From Paenibacillus sp. MMS18-CY102 (GTDB taxonomy: Bacteria; Bacillota; Bacilli; Paenibacillales; Paenibacillaceae), in contig NZ_WSTC01000017.1 of assembly GCF_009789195.1 (NCBI RefSeq), positions 62,001 to 126,000 of the forward strand: 64,000 bases of DNA, written 5' to 3'. This document shows, one piece after another, positions 1 through 7,602 of the stretch. The notes under the pieces are model-generated. The model was not told where the DNA came from. It saw only the letters and a list, made by a program, of their open reading frames with translations, and searched no databases. Both the position numbers and the translations under genes were made by a program. Each line of letters starts with the position of its first letter. The stretch's first letter is position 1.

Positions 1-18
1 TCAGCCACTTTTCTGCTG

Positions 19-151
19 TAACGGACTCAGATGCCGCTATTTGAGCAAAATCACCCCCTCGCACCCGCAATTGTGCTAAATAACGGCTGTGGAGTCCGTT
101 ACAGTTTCAATCGGCGCTTTTTGAGGCATATAACGGCTCTGGAGTCCGCTA
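19..151. repeat. TAACGG-N9-CCGTTA palindrome cluster (copy 1)
   Basis: Three palindromic units lie at 19-39, 81-101 and 131-151. Each begins TAACGG and ends CCGTTA or CCGCTA around a nine-base centre. The spacer text (TTGAGCAAAAT, GTGCTAAATAACGG, TTTCAATCGGCGC) recurs near 53.3 kb, so whole multi-unit blocks are dispersed, not only single hairpins. No coding or terminator role is evident because T-tracts do not follow the arms. Confidence 0.8.
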
Positions 152-323
152 GAAAACCAACATGTCCGGGCATTGGCGGGTACTATGTGTTTCGGCCAAC
201 AAGCATACGCTCATCATTATATAACAGGCCCAAGCATACGTTATAACATTCCGATATTGTTGGGATGATCGCGCACCATTCAGGTGCAACACCGACTTAA
301 AGTTGGCGCTTCAACGGAACAGT

Positions 324-366
324 CAAAAGGCTGCGCCTACATTCTCGTAGGCACAGCCTTTTTCAT
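324..366 (-). terminator. Intrinsic terminator after HAD gene
   Basis: A hairpin with arms AAAAGGCTG.GCCTAC and GTAGGC.CAGCCTTTTT surrounds a six-base loop. It lies six bases past the stop codon of the leftward HAD phosphatase gene and has T-rich flanks on both strands. Confidence 0.8.
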
Positions 367-371
367 TGCTT

Positions 372-1010
372 TTACAGCCTCAGCCACTCATTTAACTCCA
401 ACAGCTGTTCAATCCTTCCAATTGGCTCGACGCCGCGCGAGCGCATCGCCTCAAGGCTCGTGCCGTAGCTGACAAAAGATATTCCTGCATCGACTGAACC
501 TTTCCCATCGATCCAAGAATCCCCAACGGAGAGCCAATTCGATGCTGGAATCCCACTGCGCTGCACCACCGTCTCATATCCGCTTGACGAAGGCTTCATC
601 GCCTGCATACTCTCCCGGCCAACGATATACCTGAATCGATCGATAATTCCGGTATCCGTGAGCGCCCGCGCCGCAGCTTGTTCCGCATTATTCGTCACGA
701 TCGCGAGGATGTACCGCTCATCCAGTGCACGCAACAGCTCTTCCGCTCCTGGCTCAAGGCCTGCATCAGCCATGCCCCGCACCTCATGCTCCACCGTTAA
801 CCGCATGACTTCCTCATATCCCGCTTGGGACAAGCCAGCTTGCTTCGCTTCCTCGATTAGTATCGATGTCGTATAGCGGCTCAGATCGATTGCCTCCGGC
901 ACCAACGAACGGCTTGCCAGCCAACCATGCACCTCCTGCTTCATTGCAGGGAAATCGATATGTGATCGGAGCAATGTATTGTCCATATCAAAAATAATGC
1001 CTTTCAGCAC
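372..1010 (-). CDS. HAD-superfamily hydrolase (phosphoglycolate phosphatase-like)
   Basis: A soluble phosphatase of the haloacid dehalogenase superfamily; the substrate cannot be told from sequence. Motif I is FDMDNTLL, with the nucleophile and acid/base aspartates at about residues 8 and 10. Motif II is VTNN, a motif III lysine sits in the AMKPSS segment, and motif IV is VGDSWID. The length of about 212 residues and an inserted helical cap (C1 type) fit the PGP/beta-phosphoglucomutase branch. The start is uncertain: a GTG at 1010 gives the usual short N-terminus and has GGAG ten bases upstream, while ATGs at 1031 and 1061 lie further back without a good ribosome site. The gene follows the VOC gene directly, with its start region over or next to that stop codon, which implies translational coupling. 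Confidence 0.85.
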   Translation of the reverse strand: MLKGIIFDMDNTLLRSHIDFPAMKQEVHGWLASRSLVPEAIDLSRYTTSILIEEAKQAGLSQAGYEEVMRLTVEHEVRGMADAGLEPGAEELLRALDERYILAIVTNNAEQAAARALTDTGIIDRFRYIVGRESMQAMKPSSSGYETVVQRSGIPASNWLSVGDSWIDGKGSVDAGISFVSYGTSLEAMRSRGVEPIGRIEQLLELNEWLRL

Positions 1011-1017
1011 GGCTCCT

Positions 1018-1377
1018 TCACTCCAACTCATAAAACCGAATGATATTCCCAAATGGATCATTTAACGTAATCGCTCGCTCTTTAGGGTCAAACCCCGGCC
1101 TTGCATGCTTGTACATTTGGCCGATTAACTTATGATGCAATTCCTCGATGTTCAGAACACCAACCCGAATAGCGGTTCCCGGCGTTCCATCTCCAAAATG
1201 CTCGGAAAGATGCAGTTGGCACTCTCCGCTCGACACCTGCATATAGAGAGGCAAATCCGGCTCGTAGCGATGCTCCCAATCCAGCTGAAAGCCAAGAAAG
1301 CCTATGTAAAATTCCTTCGCTTTGGTTTCATCAAATATGCGAAGAATCGGTGTTGTTCGTGCTATCGTATAGGTCAT
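1018..1377 (-). CDS. VOC (glyoxalase/bleomycin-resistance fold) family protein
   Basis: A small vicinal-oxygen-chelate fold protein of about 119 residues. It opens with the typical TPILRIFDETKAKEFY strand-helix pattern and ends with DPFGNIIRFYELE, the standard final strand. The family covers glyoxalases, dioxygenases and drug-binding resistance proteins, and nothing here assigns a substrate. The chosen ATG at 1377 has GGGAGG seven bases upstream; an ATG 11 codons earlier lacks this. It is the first gene of a two-gene leftward unit with the HAD phosphatase. Confidence 0.8.
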   Translation of the reverse strand: MTYTIARTTPILRIFDETKAKEFYIGFLGFQLDWEHRYEPDLPLYMQVSSGECQLHLSEHFGDGTPGTAIRVGVLNIEELHHKLIGQMYKHARPGFDPKERAITLNDPFGNIIRFYELE

Positions 1378-1566
1378 CCCACAGCCTCCCAGCTTACAAT
1401 TCTTGCTCAACTAGATGTTCGACACAAGCAGCCACCCTCCTGCAAAACCGGCATCCCACTTACTCGATCATTGCCACTACACAGCAAATAAATTACTATT
1501 CTATTAAAAGGTGGTTGCTATATACTACTCTTATCCGACGCAGCAGAAAGGATTGAACGCGAACCT

Positions 1567-2109
1567 ATGACATATACGTCATTTACCGATGGTCTAATCT
1601 TAAGAGAATTAACTCACGATGATTGGATTGATGTTCATAAATATGCTTCCCAAGAGATCGTTTGCCAGTACCAGCCTTGGGGGCCGAATACAGAAGAAGA
1701 TACGAAAAATTTTGTTGATCAAGCCATAAACGATGCAGCGCAATCGCCAAGAACAAGATATGTGTTCGCCATTGTAACGAAGGACGTTGGAAAGTTGATC
1801 GGCATTGGAGAGTTTAACATCCGCGATTTTTACAACAAAAATGGAGAAATCGCATATATCGTCCATCCTGGCCATTGGGGAAAAGGAGTCGCAACCTCCG
1901 TTGCTAAACACCTGATTAGCTTCGGATTTACAACGCTAAACCTTCATCGGATCTATGCCACCTGCGACCCAAGAAATACAGGGTCCGCAAGAGTTCTGGA
2001 GAAATCAGGAATGATTTTAGAAGGGCGAATTCGGGAAAGCATGTTAATCAGGGATGGCTGGCGGGATTCTTTGCTTTATAGCATTCTCGAAAATGAGTGT
2101 CATGCATAA
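1567..2109 (+). CDS. GNAT acetyltransferase (RimJ/RimL-like)
   Basis: A 180-residue N-acetyltransferase of the Acetyltransf_3 type. It begins with the family's LILRELTHDDW pattern and carries an acetyl-CoA binding segment around residues 105-120 (HPGHWGKGVATSVAKHL). The hallmark NxxSxRVLEKSGM region follows at about 137-149. The family acetylates ribosomal protein N-termini, antibiotics or small amines, and the acceptor is not predictable here. The gene stands alone on the plus strand and is closed by a very stable hairpin at 2127-2168. The ribosome site AAAGGA is about 14 bases upstream, which is rather distant. Confidence 0.85.
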   Translation: MTYTSFTDGLILRELTHDDWIDVHKYASQEIVCQYQPWGPNTEEDTKNFVDQAINDAAQSPRTRYVFAIVTKDVGKLIGIGEFNIRDFYNKNGEIAYIVHPGHWGKGVATSVAKHLISFGFTTLNLHRIYATCDPRNTGSARVLEKSGMILEGRIRESMLIRDGWRDSLLYSILENECHA

Positions 2110-2126
2110 CGGCAGCATTCAAACGA

Positions 2127-2168
2127 CAATCTGAAACGGCACCCCTGCTAGGGTGCCGTTTCAGATTG
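2127..2168. terminator. Perfect 18-bp hairpin, likely bidirectional terminator
   Basis: Arms of 18 bases (CAATCTGAAACGGCACCC and its exact complement) surround the loop CTGCTA. It sits between the rightward acetyltransferase and the leftward YwnB-like gene, both of which end here. A T-run follows about ten bases later (near 2178), so termination may rely on stem strength. Confidence 0.7.
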
Positions 2169-2246
2169 TGGAGATACTTTTTTCTGCCCTATTCGCACTC
2201 TGGCGCGCTAACCGGCCAAAAGTTCGTGCCGTGTAAACAACGCACC

Positions 2247-2888
2247 TTATTCAGCTTCACCTACAACCGTGAACCGGCGGTTAATATGCTGCGGGTGCTC
2301 GAGCTCGTCAACTACCGCAATGGCGTAATCCGCATAGCTAATATAGCTTTGTCCTTGTGCGTTTACAAGCAATTGATCCTGCCCAGCCGTGTATGCGCCA
2401 GTGCGTTTGCCTTCTGGATCAAAGAACGCTGATGGGCTGAGGAACGTCCACTTAATGCCCTCGGATTGCTGGAGCTCTTGCAGGTTCTGGCCTTGGTTCT
2501 TCGCAGTAGCGAGGACGAAATCCGGGAACTCCGGTGTCTCGAAGACGCGCGTCGTATGCGAATCGTCAACGAACAGGCTGCCCGCGCCTCCCACGACGAG
2601 AAGGCGGGTGTTCGGTGCATCTTTCAGTCCAGCAATTAGCGCACGGCCCGCTTCTACATGTAGGTGCTCTTGGCCAAACGGCGCGCCGAACGCATTAACG
2701 ACCGCGTCATAAGACGATAAGTCAGCGCCTTTCAAATCAAAGATTTCTTTCTCGACAACGTTAGCTGCTGTTCCTTGGAATTTGGCTGCGTTACGGACGA
2801 TTGCTGTTACTTCATGGCCACGTTCTGCTGCTTCTTTTGCAATCCATTGTCCAGCTTTGCCGCTTGCCCCGATAACTGCGATTTTCAT
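2247..2888 (-). CDS. NAD(P)-binding SDR/NmrA-like protein (YwnB-like)
   Basis: A Rossmann-fold protein of about 213 residues. The dinucleotide-binding motif GASGKAG lies at its extreme N-terminus, in the pattern of atypical SDRs such as B. subtilis YwnB and NmrA-like oxidoreductases. No active-site YxxxK is evident, as is common in NAD(P)-binding sensors and flavin/quinone reductase-like members. The start chosen is the ATG at 2888, nine bases after GGAGG; the ATG three codons earlier overlaps the ribosome site. It lies just downstream of an Rrf2 regulator, the same gene pairing as ywnA-ywnB in B. subtilis. A palindrome in the 92-base gap (2944-2966) matches one upstream of the regulator, suggesting direct control. 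Confidence 0.85.
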   Translation of the reverse strand: MKIAVIGASGKAGQWIAKEAAERGHEVTAIVRNAAKFQGTAANVVEKEIFDLKGADLSSYDAVVNAFGAPFGQEHLHVEAGRALIAGLKDAPNTRLLVVGGAGSLFVDDSHTTRVFETPEFPDFVLATAKNQGQNLQELQQSEGIKWTFLSPSAFFDPEGKRTGAYTAGQDQLLVNAQGQSYISYADYAIAVVDELEHPQHINRRFTVVGEAE

Positions 2889-2943
2889 ATTTTTCATCCT
2901 CCATTTTGGTTAATTTTAGTGTATTCATCTCTATCATTTTTAT

Positions 2944-2966
2944 TTAGTAACCTAAATTGTTACTAA
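2944..2966. promoter_or_regulatory. Candidate Rrf2 operator upstream of ywnB-like gene
   Basis: Perfect eight-base arms TTAGTAAC and GTTACTAA are separated by seven bases. The core GTAAC-N7-GTTAC is identical in sequence and spacing to the core of the larger palindrome at 3466-3500. It lies about 55 bases upstream of the YwnB-like start and just past the regulator gene, so regulator binding here is the simplest reading (inference). Confidence 0.6.
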
Positions 2967-2980
2967 TTGTTGCAAAAAAA

Positions 2981-3400
2981 TTATGGCTGCAATTGGATTT
3001 GATGCACGACCTGCGCAACGGTAGTGTTTGCGAGTGACTGCTCCATTTGCCGTTGGGCGGCCAGCAGCGGTTGCTCTAACGCCGCTTGAATATTGCGTCC
3101 AACATCGCATTGCGGATTCGAATTTTGGTGAATGGCGAACAGCACATCATTCTCTGGCACTTCGACTGCACGGTAAACATCTAGAAACGTAATTGCTTCG
3201 AGCGGCCGCATAAGCTTCATCCCAGTAACGCCTGGACGCGACTCGATCAAGCCAGCTTTGCTTAATAAACTCATAATTCGCCGAATGACGACTGCATTCG
3301 TATTGACGCTGCCCGCGATATAAGCCGACGTTATGGAACCATCGCTCATTTCAATTAACGATAAAATATGGATCGCTACTGAAAACCGGCTGCTAATCAC
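2981..3400 (-). CDS. Rrf2-family transcriptional regulator (YwnA-like)
   Basis: A 139-residue winged-helix regulator. The N-terminal MISSRFSVAIHIL helix, the recognition region (NTNAVVIRRIMSLLSKAGL) and the wing (SRPGVTGMKL) are typical of Rrf2. Only one cysteine is visible (in NPQCDVGR), so an Fe-S cluster of the IscR/NsrR three-Cys type is unlikely; YwnA-like members sense by thiol chemistry or unknown ligands. It is encoded immediately upstream of the NAD(P)-binding gene and downstream of an atypical SDR. A 35-base palindrome overlaps a candidate promoter upstream, which suggests autoregulation. Confidence 0.85.
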   Translation of the reverse strand: MISSRFSVAIHILSLIEMSDGSITSAYIAGSVNTNAVVIRRIMSLLSKAGLIESRPGVTGMKLMRPLEAITFLDVYRAVEVPENDVLFAIHQNSNPQCDVGRNIQAALEQPLLAAQRQMEQSLANTTVAQVVHQIQLQP

Positions 3401-3465
3401 CCCGTTCCACCTCCTCCATTTGAAGTTCGTTCTCCGTGTTGCTCTTTAGTGTCTCAATGTCTCAC

Positions 3466-3500
3466 GTCTATAATGTAACTGTATCAGTTACATTATAGAC
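3466..3500. promoter_or_regulatory. 35-base perfect palindrome, candidate Rrf2 operator/promoter
   Basis: Sixteen-base arms (GTCTATAATGTAACTG and its exact complement) flank a TAT centre. On the minus strand a TTGACA (-35, at 3506-3501) sits 17 bases from TACAGT (-10, at 3483-3478), so the palindrome fills the promoter spacer and -10. This is a classic autoregulatory layout for the gene starting at 3400. It shares the core GTAAC-N7-GTTAC with the site at 2944-2966. Confidence 0.65.
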
Positions 3501-3518
3501 TGTCAACAGTAAGTTCAT

Positions 3519-4304
3519 TTATAAAACAGCCGAAGTGCCTCCGTCGATATTTACCGCGGTCCCCGTAACATAGGATGCGGCCGAAGACGATAAGAATGCA
3601 ATCACATTCGCCGCTTCCCGCGCATCGCCAATTCGCCCGAGCGGAATGTTGAACCGCCCATCCAGCGCGAATTGCTCCCAAGTCTGCTCCGGCGCTGTTT
3701 TTTGCCACATCCGCTCGATTTGCTCGCTGCGAATCAGCCCGATGCATACCGCATTTACGCGGATGCCAGCAGGCGCAAGATCCTTGCTCATCGCCTTCGT
3801 CAAAGCAAGCCCTGCAGCACGGCTAACGCTCGTCGGCAGCGACCCAGCAGACGGTGTTTTCCCGCCGACAGCCGTTACATTCACGATGCTGCCGGTGCCA
3901 GCCTTGCGCATATAAGCAACCGCTGCCCGCGAGCAATGAATAGCGCCGAACAGCTTCAGGTCAAGATCCTGCGCCCACGCATCCGCCGTTACCGTTTCGA
4001 AACTGCCTGCCGCTGATGTGCCTGCATTGTTCACCAATATATCGATCCGCCCATAATGCGCGAACGTCTCCTCCACTGCGCGCGTGCAATCATCTGGCGA
4101 AGAGACATCCGCCGCAATGATAATCGGCGCAACCCCTACATGCTCTACAATTTCCGCTGCAGCAGCTCGAAGCCGATCCTCACTGCGTGCCACGATCGCA
4201 ACTTGCGCCCCTTCTTTCGCCAAAGCTATTGCTGAAGCGAAGCCAATGCCTTGGCTGCCTCCTGTAATAAGAGCCACTTTGCCCTGTAGCCCTAGATCCA
4301 TCAT
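3519..4304 (-). CDS. Short-chain dehydrogenase/reductase family, catalytic residues replaced
   Basis: A 261-residue classical-type SDR by architecture. The cofactor motif TGGSQGIG is at 14-21, D-V at about 66, NNAG at 92-95 and the C-terminal YVTGTAVNIDGG at about 244-255. The expected Asn-Ser-Tyr-Lys catalytic tetrad is not present: by alignment to FabG-type proteins the positions read Lys117, Ala145, Thr158 and Arg162. It may bind NAD(P) without standard carbonyl chemistry, or use another mechanism. The start ATG has AAGGA about seven bases upstream. Transcription probably continues toward, or stops at, the palindrome 18 bases past the stop codon. Automated pipelines would probably call it 3-oxoacyl-ACP reductase, which the missing residues do not support. 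Confidence 0.8.
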   Translation of the reverse strand: MMDLGLQGKVALITGGSQGIGFASAIALAKEGAQVAIVARSEDRLRAAAAEIVEHVGVAPIIIAADVSSPDDCTRAVEETFAHYGRIDILVNNAGTSAAGSFETVTADAWAQDLDLKLFGAIHCSRAAVAYMRKAGTGSIVNVTAVGGKTPSAGSLPTSVSRAAGLALTKAMSKDLAPAGIRVNAVCIGLIRSEQIERMWQKTAPEQTWEQFALDGRFNIPLGRIGDAREAANVIAFLSSSAASYVTGTAVNIDGGTSAVL

Positions 4305-4336
4305 TGCTCATCCTTTCCTCTGCGTATTATGCCTAC

Positions 4337-4369
4337 AAAAAAGAGGCTCGCCCCATAAGGCCAGCCTCC
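4337..4369 (-). terminator. Intrinsic terminator after VanW-family gene
   Basis: On the minus strand a GAGGCTGGCC/GG.GC.AGCCTC hairpin is followed by six T residues. It lies about 95 bases past the VanW-family stop and just upstream of the SDR gene, separating the two transcription units. Confidence 0.75.
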
Positions 4370-4462
4370 GGTTGTCCGGTCGGATGCTTCTAATGTACAC
4401 GATTCCAGCCAGCCAACTTCCTCAATGCATAAGCCAAGTGAGCGCCCATGGTGGTCCTTCGC

Positions 4463-5419
4463 TCAATCCTCAGTGTTGCGATGGACACCACGCTCTGCCC
4501 TCACTTCATCAGGGAGGCGTTCCGAAGCTTGTGGCACTTCCTTCGGCTTGTAATGGACAAGCTCAGAGGAGTAAATCGCAATATGTACGGTCCCTACATG
4601 CGCATAAGACCGTATAAGAATCGGCTGATTGTATTGGTTATGAAACACAAAATCAGGGCCATGCCAGCTCACTGTCGCATCGCGACCTGGCGGAACATAC
4701 GGAACGTCGCGGCTGTGGGAATACCGTTGAATGATCCGGATTCCTGCGCGATCGACCGCGTTGAACAAGGTCGAAGAAATTTGGCATATCCCGCCTCCGA
4801 TTCCTTCTGACACTTCCCCCCGCACAATGACAGGCGCGCTTTTATAGCCTTTATCGACCGTGCGCATGCCCACCACGTTATTAAACGAGAACGACTCGCC
4901 TGGAAAAACAACCGCATTGTTAATCGCCTTGGCTGCTAAAGCGATATTATGCGACCGATTCGCATTGCGTGAATTATAGTAGGTCGTGTAATGCCCAATT
5001 TGTTTCTCCCGAATAAGCGCGATGAGTTCGCTGTCTACCTTCGGATAAATAAACTTTTGCGGCAGCTCAACCTTGCTCTCGCCGCCTTCAACAATAAAAC
5101 GGTAAAACTGCTCCGTGAACCGGTTCCGATCCAGCTTTGAGCCAATTTTCTCCTGAACAATTCCTCCATATCCATTCAGCCCTGCATTAACAGCCGGGCG
5201 ATCCGTACGCCGTTCGAGCTCAGCCATCAGTTTTCGAAAACGTGCTTCATCTGCGACAGGAATGCCGGGTATCGGCACCATATACTGCGCGCGATTAATA
5301 TCCGCAATATGCTGGCCATGATACGTCACTGTCAGGCGCTCTGGCAGTTGGTCCGCCAACTGATCAGGCAATGCAGGCTGTGCGAACAGCAAAGCGGCGA
5401 GCATCCATTTCAGCCCCAT
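4463..5419 (-). CDS. VanW-family secreted protein
   Basis: A 318-residue exported protein with a short N-terminal hydrophobic signal (MLAALLFAQPAL). The VanW core covers roughly residues 140-295 and includes FPGESFSFN, the GGGICQISSTLFNA motif at about 208-221 and VPPGRDATVSW. VanW proteins occur with glycopeptide-resistance loci but also widely in Firmicutes without resistance; their biochemical role is unsettled and probably concerns the cell wall. GGGAGG lies nine bases before the chosen ATG. It is transcribed alone and ends at the hairpin at 4343-4368. No vanHAX-like genes are nearby, so resistance should not be inferred. Confidence 0.85.
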   Translation of the reverse strand: MGLKWMLAALLFAQPALPDQLADQLPERLTVTYHGQHIADINRAQYMVPIPGIPVADEARFRKLMAELERRTDRPAVNAGLNGYGGIVQEKIGSKLDRNRFTEQFYRFIVEGGESKVELPQKFIYPKVDSELIALIREKQIGHYTTYYNSRNANRSHNIALAAKAINNAVVFPGESFSFNNVVGMRTVDKGYKSAPVIVRGEVSEGIGGGICQISSTLFNAVDRAGIRIIQRYSHSRDVPYVPPGRDATVSWHGPDFVFHNQYNQPILIRSYAHVGTVHIAIYSSELVHYKPKEVPQASERLPDEVRAERGVHRNTED

Positions 5420-5582
5420 ACAAGCATACCTCCCGTAAAGTTCATTCGCTAATGTGCGCTGATTCGGAGCGAATTATGCTTAAATGCAACAAGTGGCAGC
5501 AGCCTCATCCTTCTTGGTTACATATTAGGCTAGCCGAAAGCGAACAATATATCCGGCTATTCTTGCACAGATGAGGAGGATA

Positions 5583-6770
5583 ATGAAGGTGAAGCTTGTT
5601 CGACAACGATTCGTTCTGCTGATGGCCATCGTATCCGTTCTGCTATTGATGGCAACGGCCTTTACCGCTGCCGCATCCCCCGTCCATGCTTCTTCTAATA
5701 AAGAAAACGCCAAAATCATCCTTACCGTACGATACGGGCATGATGAATTAGCAAGCATGATGAGCATCGATAGCCCATCACTAGGACGTGCACTAAGCCA
5801 AGCCAAACGGGTACCTGCACCAGAAGCCCAAACCAATAAGATGGACGACGTTGAAGTTATAGTTATGATGAGCCACAAGCCAACCGTTCTCCGGCTGGAG
5901 CCTTCTGGCCAGCTATGGGATGCAGCTGCGCAACAACGGCTATCGCCCACTGCCGAAACAGCTAGCAAGCTGTTATCGCTCGCGAGCCAACTGCGGGCGA
6001 ACCATTACGGAGCGATGATCAGTTGGACAGAGGCCAAGCAGCTCGTGCCGTTAAAACGCATTTTTACGATTACAGACATGGGTACCGGTTTATCCTTCCG
6101 CGTGCAGCGGCGGGCAGGCAGCGACCACGCTGATGTACAGCCAATTGCCAAAGAAGATTCGCGAATTATGAAGCAAATTTACAACGGCCATTGGAGCTGG
6201 AATCGCCGGGCGGTGCTTGTCCATTCAGGCCAGCACTGGCTAGCAGCGTCGATGAACGGCATGCCACATGGCGGGGACGGCATTCCCGACAATGATTTCT
6301 CCGGCCATTTTTGCCTTCATTTTCTCGGCAGTACGACGCATAAATCCGAAATTCCCGATCTCGCGCATCAGCTTATGGTCCATAAAGCAGGCGGCCAGTT
6401 GCGCTCCATGCTTGATGCCGCTCCGCCCCTCCAATTGGCTGAGAGCTTCGTCGAAGCGCTGAACCATCATGACCAGGATGTGCTGCAAGAGCTTATGGTC
6501 GGCCTGACAGAAAACGAACAAGCCCCGAAGCTGGCAGAGATGAATGCGATCCAATCGATTCGTGTGAATAAAAACAAAAGCCGCAAGCCGCAACCATCTA
6601 CTGCCCAGGGCATTGAATCCGAACAAAACACCCAAGCGCTTACAGCACAAATCCAATTGTCCGTCACTCTATTGAAACGCAATGAATCTGAGCACCGCAC
6701 GACATACGCATTTACGTTCCAACGTAATTCACCTTCAGCAAGTTGGCGATTGAAGCAAGTCACGATGTGA
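5583..6770 (+). CDS. Secreted protein with conserved GHFCxHF motif, function unknown
   Basis: An exported protein of about 395 residues with an N-terminal hydrophobic signal (residues about 8-30, cleavage after AAASPVHA likely). The central part (about 140-270) resembles a domain seen in Firmicute cell-wall proteins, with MNGMPHG at about 222-228 and GHFCLHF at about 239-245. A His and Cys in such a setting recall YkuD-type L,D-transpeptidases, but the canonical SHGC motif is absent, so this is only inference. The C-terminal 130 residues are charged and include an NTF2-like stretch. The start at 5583 is supported by AGGAG just upstream; an ATG four codons earlier overlaps that site. It is divergent from the VanW gene, sharing a 160-base control region. 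Confidence 0.6.
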   Translation: MKVKLVRQRFVLLMAIVSVLLLMATAFTAAASPVHASSNKENAKIILTVRYGHDELASMMSIDSPSLGRALSQAKRVPAPEAQTNKMDDVEVIVMMSHKPTVLRLEPSGQLWDAAAQQRLSPTAETASKLLSLASQLRANHYGAMISWTEAKQLVPLKRIFTITDMGTGLSFRVQRRAGSDHADVQPIAKEDSRIMKQIYNGHWSWNRRAVLVHSGQHWLAASMNGMPHGGDGIPDNDFSGHFCLHFLGSTTHKSEIPDLAHQLMVHKAGGQLRSMLDAAPPLQLAESFVEALNHHDQDVLQELMVGLTENEQAPKLAEMNAIQSIRVNKNKSRKPQPSTAQGIESEQNTQALTAQIQLSVTLLKRNESEHRTTYAFTFQRNSPSASWRLKQVTM

Positions 6771-7050
6771 ACTTAGCGGGCTGCTTTCGGCATCAATATG
6801 CCGTTGGCGGCTTTTGTTCCTATTCATCCACTCACTTAAATAAGGCACCTCGTCGATTTGTTGCAGCTCATCCTCCAATCGTGCGATCAGTTCTAGGCTA
6901 TTGCCATCTGGGTCATCAAAGTAAATGCTTGCCGCAGGCATCCAAGCAAGTACAAGAGGTTCTTTAGGCGCTTTGCCAAAATCGCCTTTGGGTTCTATTC
7001 CCCTTTCCCTAAGCCAGCTAGTGCCAATGCAATCCCGAGACTCTCAATCC
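6735..7050 (-). pseudogene. Decayed VOC (glyoxalase-like) gene, C-terminal remnant
   Basis: The minus strand encodes a recognisable end of a VOC-fold protein: LRERGIEP, then AASIYFDDPDGNSLELIARL, then a VPYLSEWM tail. The upstream part (ESLGIALA) is in a different frame, so a frameshift lies near 7020. No N-terminal half or start codon is present. The 3' end runs antisense into the end of the gene that finishes at 6770, so the original stop was probably lost. It is about 105 codons against a usual 125-130. Confidence 0.65.
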
Positions 7051-7069
7051 ATCATTTCACACATTCCAA

Positions 7070-7098
7070 TTGAGGATTTTTTTGTGATTTGATATGAT
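7070..7098 (+). promoter_or_regulatory. Sigma-A-type promoter for the membrane/TPR/AAA+ operon
   Basis: TTGAGG (7070-7075) and TATGAT (7093-7098) are spaced by 17 bases. The site is about 40 bases upstream of the first gene of the operon, immediately after the decayed VOC gene. Confidence 0.6.
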
Positions 7099-7138
7099 CA
7101 TGCATAAGGTTTGGCATAACTATACAGAAGGAGCACGC

Positions 7139-7588
7139 ATGGAACCATATAAACCGATTCTTAATTATTCCCCTCGCCTAACGAGTAGCTTTCGTATTGC
7201 GAGTTTATTTTATGTAGCGCTGTTTGGCGGGGCGGTCGCGTTAGCGGTAATAGGGCTGATGAATGCCCATATGCTAAGGATAAAAGGGAAGAAGCTTGCC
7301 ATGCTCTGGGTTGTTTCCATTATTTTTGTAACGGCCAAAATCACCTATGATGCGCTGCTCTTGCCAATAGCTTTCGAGAGGGATTATCGCCTTATAGCGC
7401 CAATCATTAAACTGCCCGATTTGCTATTCTTCCTCTTCTTTCACCATTCGCTCAAAACCCCTTACCGCTTACATATGATCTATAACGGCACTTATCATTT
7501 TCTATTCCATCGCGGGGCTGCCCCAATTGTTGGCGCAGTCAGTGCCGCTATTGACTTTGCTATTATTATGTCAGCCATTACGCGTTGA
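7139..7588 (+). CDS. Small multi-pass membrane protein, unknown function
   Basis: A protein of about 149 residues with three hydrophobic stretches (roughly 25-50, 60-85 and 125-147) and short polar loops, consistent with an integral membrane protein. No family is recognised. The start ATG at 7139 has AAGGAG five bases upstream; an in-frame ATG 15 codons earlier lies before that site. It is the first gene of a tight operon with a membrane-anchored TPR protein, whose start follows within 15 bases, and an AAA+ ATPase. A joint membrane-associated function is inferred. Confidence 0.7.
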   Translation: MEPYKPILNYSPRLTSSFRIASLFYVALFGGAVALAVIGLMNAHMLRIKGKKLAMLWVVSIIFVTAKITYDALLLPIAFERDYRLIAPIIKLPDLLFFLFFHHSLKTPYRLHMIYNGTYHFLFHRGAAPIVGAVSAAIDFAIIMSAITR

Positions 7589-7602
7589 GAGGAAGAACGG
7601 GA

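Larger units (their letters stand above)
1..371. other. Left-edge intergenic region with palindromic repeats
   Basis: No convincing gene is seen here. The region holds three copies of a 21-base imperfect palindrome of form TAACGG-N9-CCGTTA (19-39, 81-101, 131-151) and a terminator hairpin at 324-366. The first 160 bases closely resemble the block at about 53258-53410, so this is one copy of a dispersed repeat cluster. A short open frame across the repeats has no plausible ribosome binding site and is judged spurious. Confidence 0.75.

Noticed and set aside
31-246. Open frame of 71 codons at the left edge
   Set aside because: It spans the palindromic repeat cluster, has no ribosome site and shows no protein-like pattern.
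4463-5419. Glycopeptide-resistance island (VanW here, VanZ at 27.6 kb)
   Set aside because: No vanHAX, vanRS or ligase gene is present, and both families are common chromosomal genes in Firmicutes.
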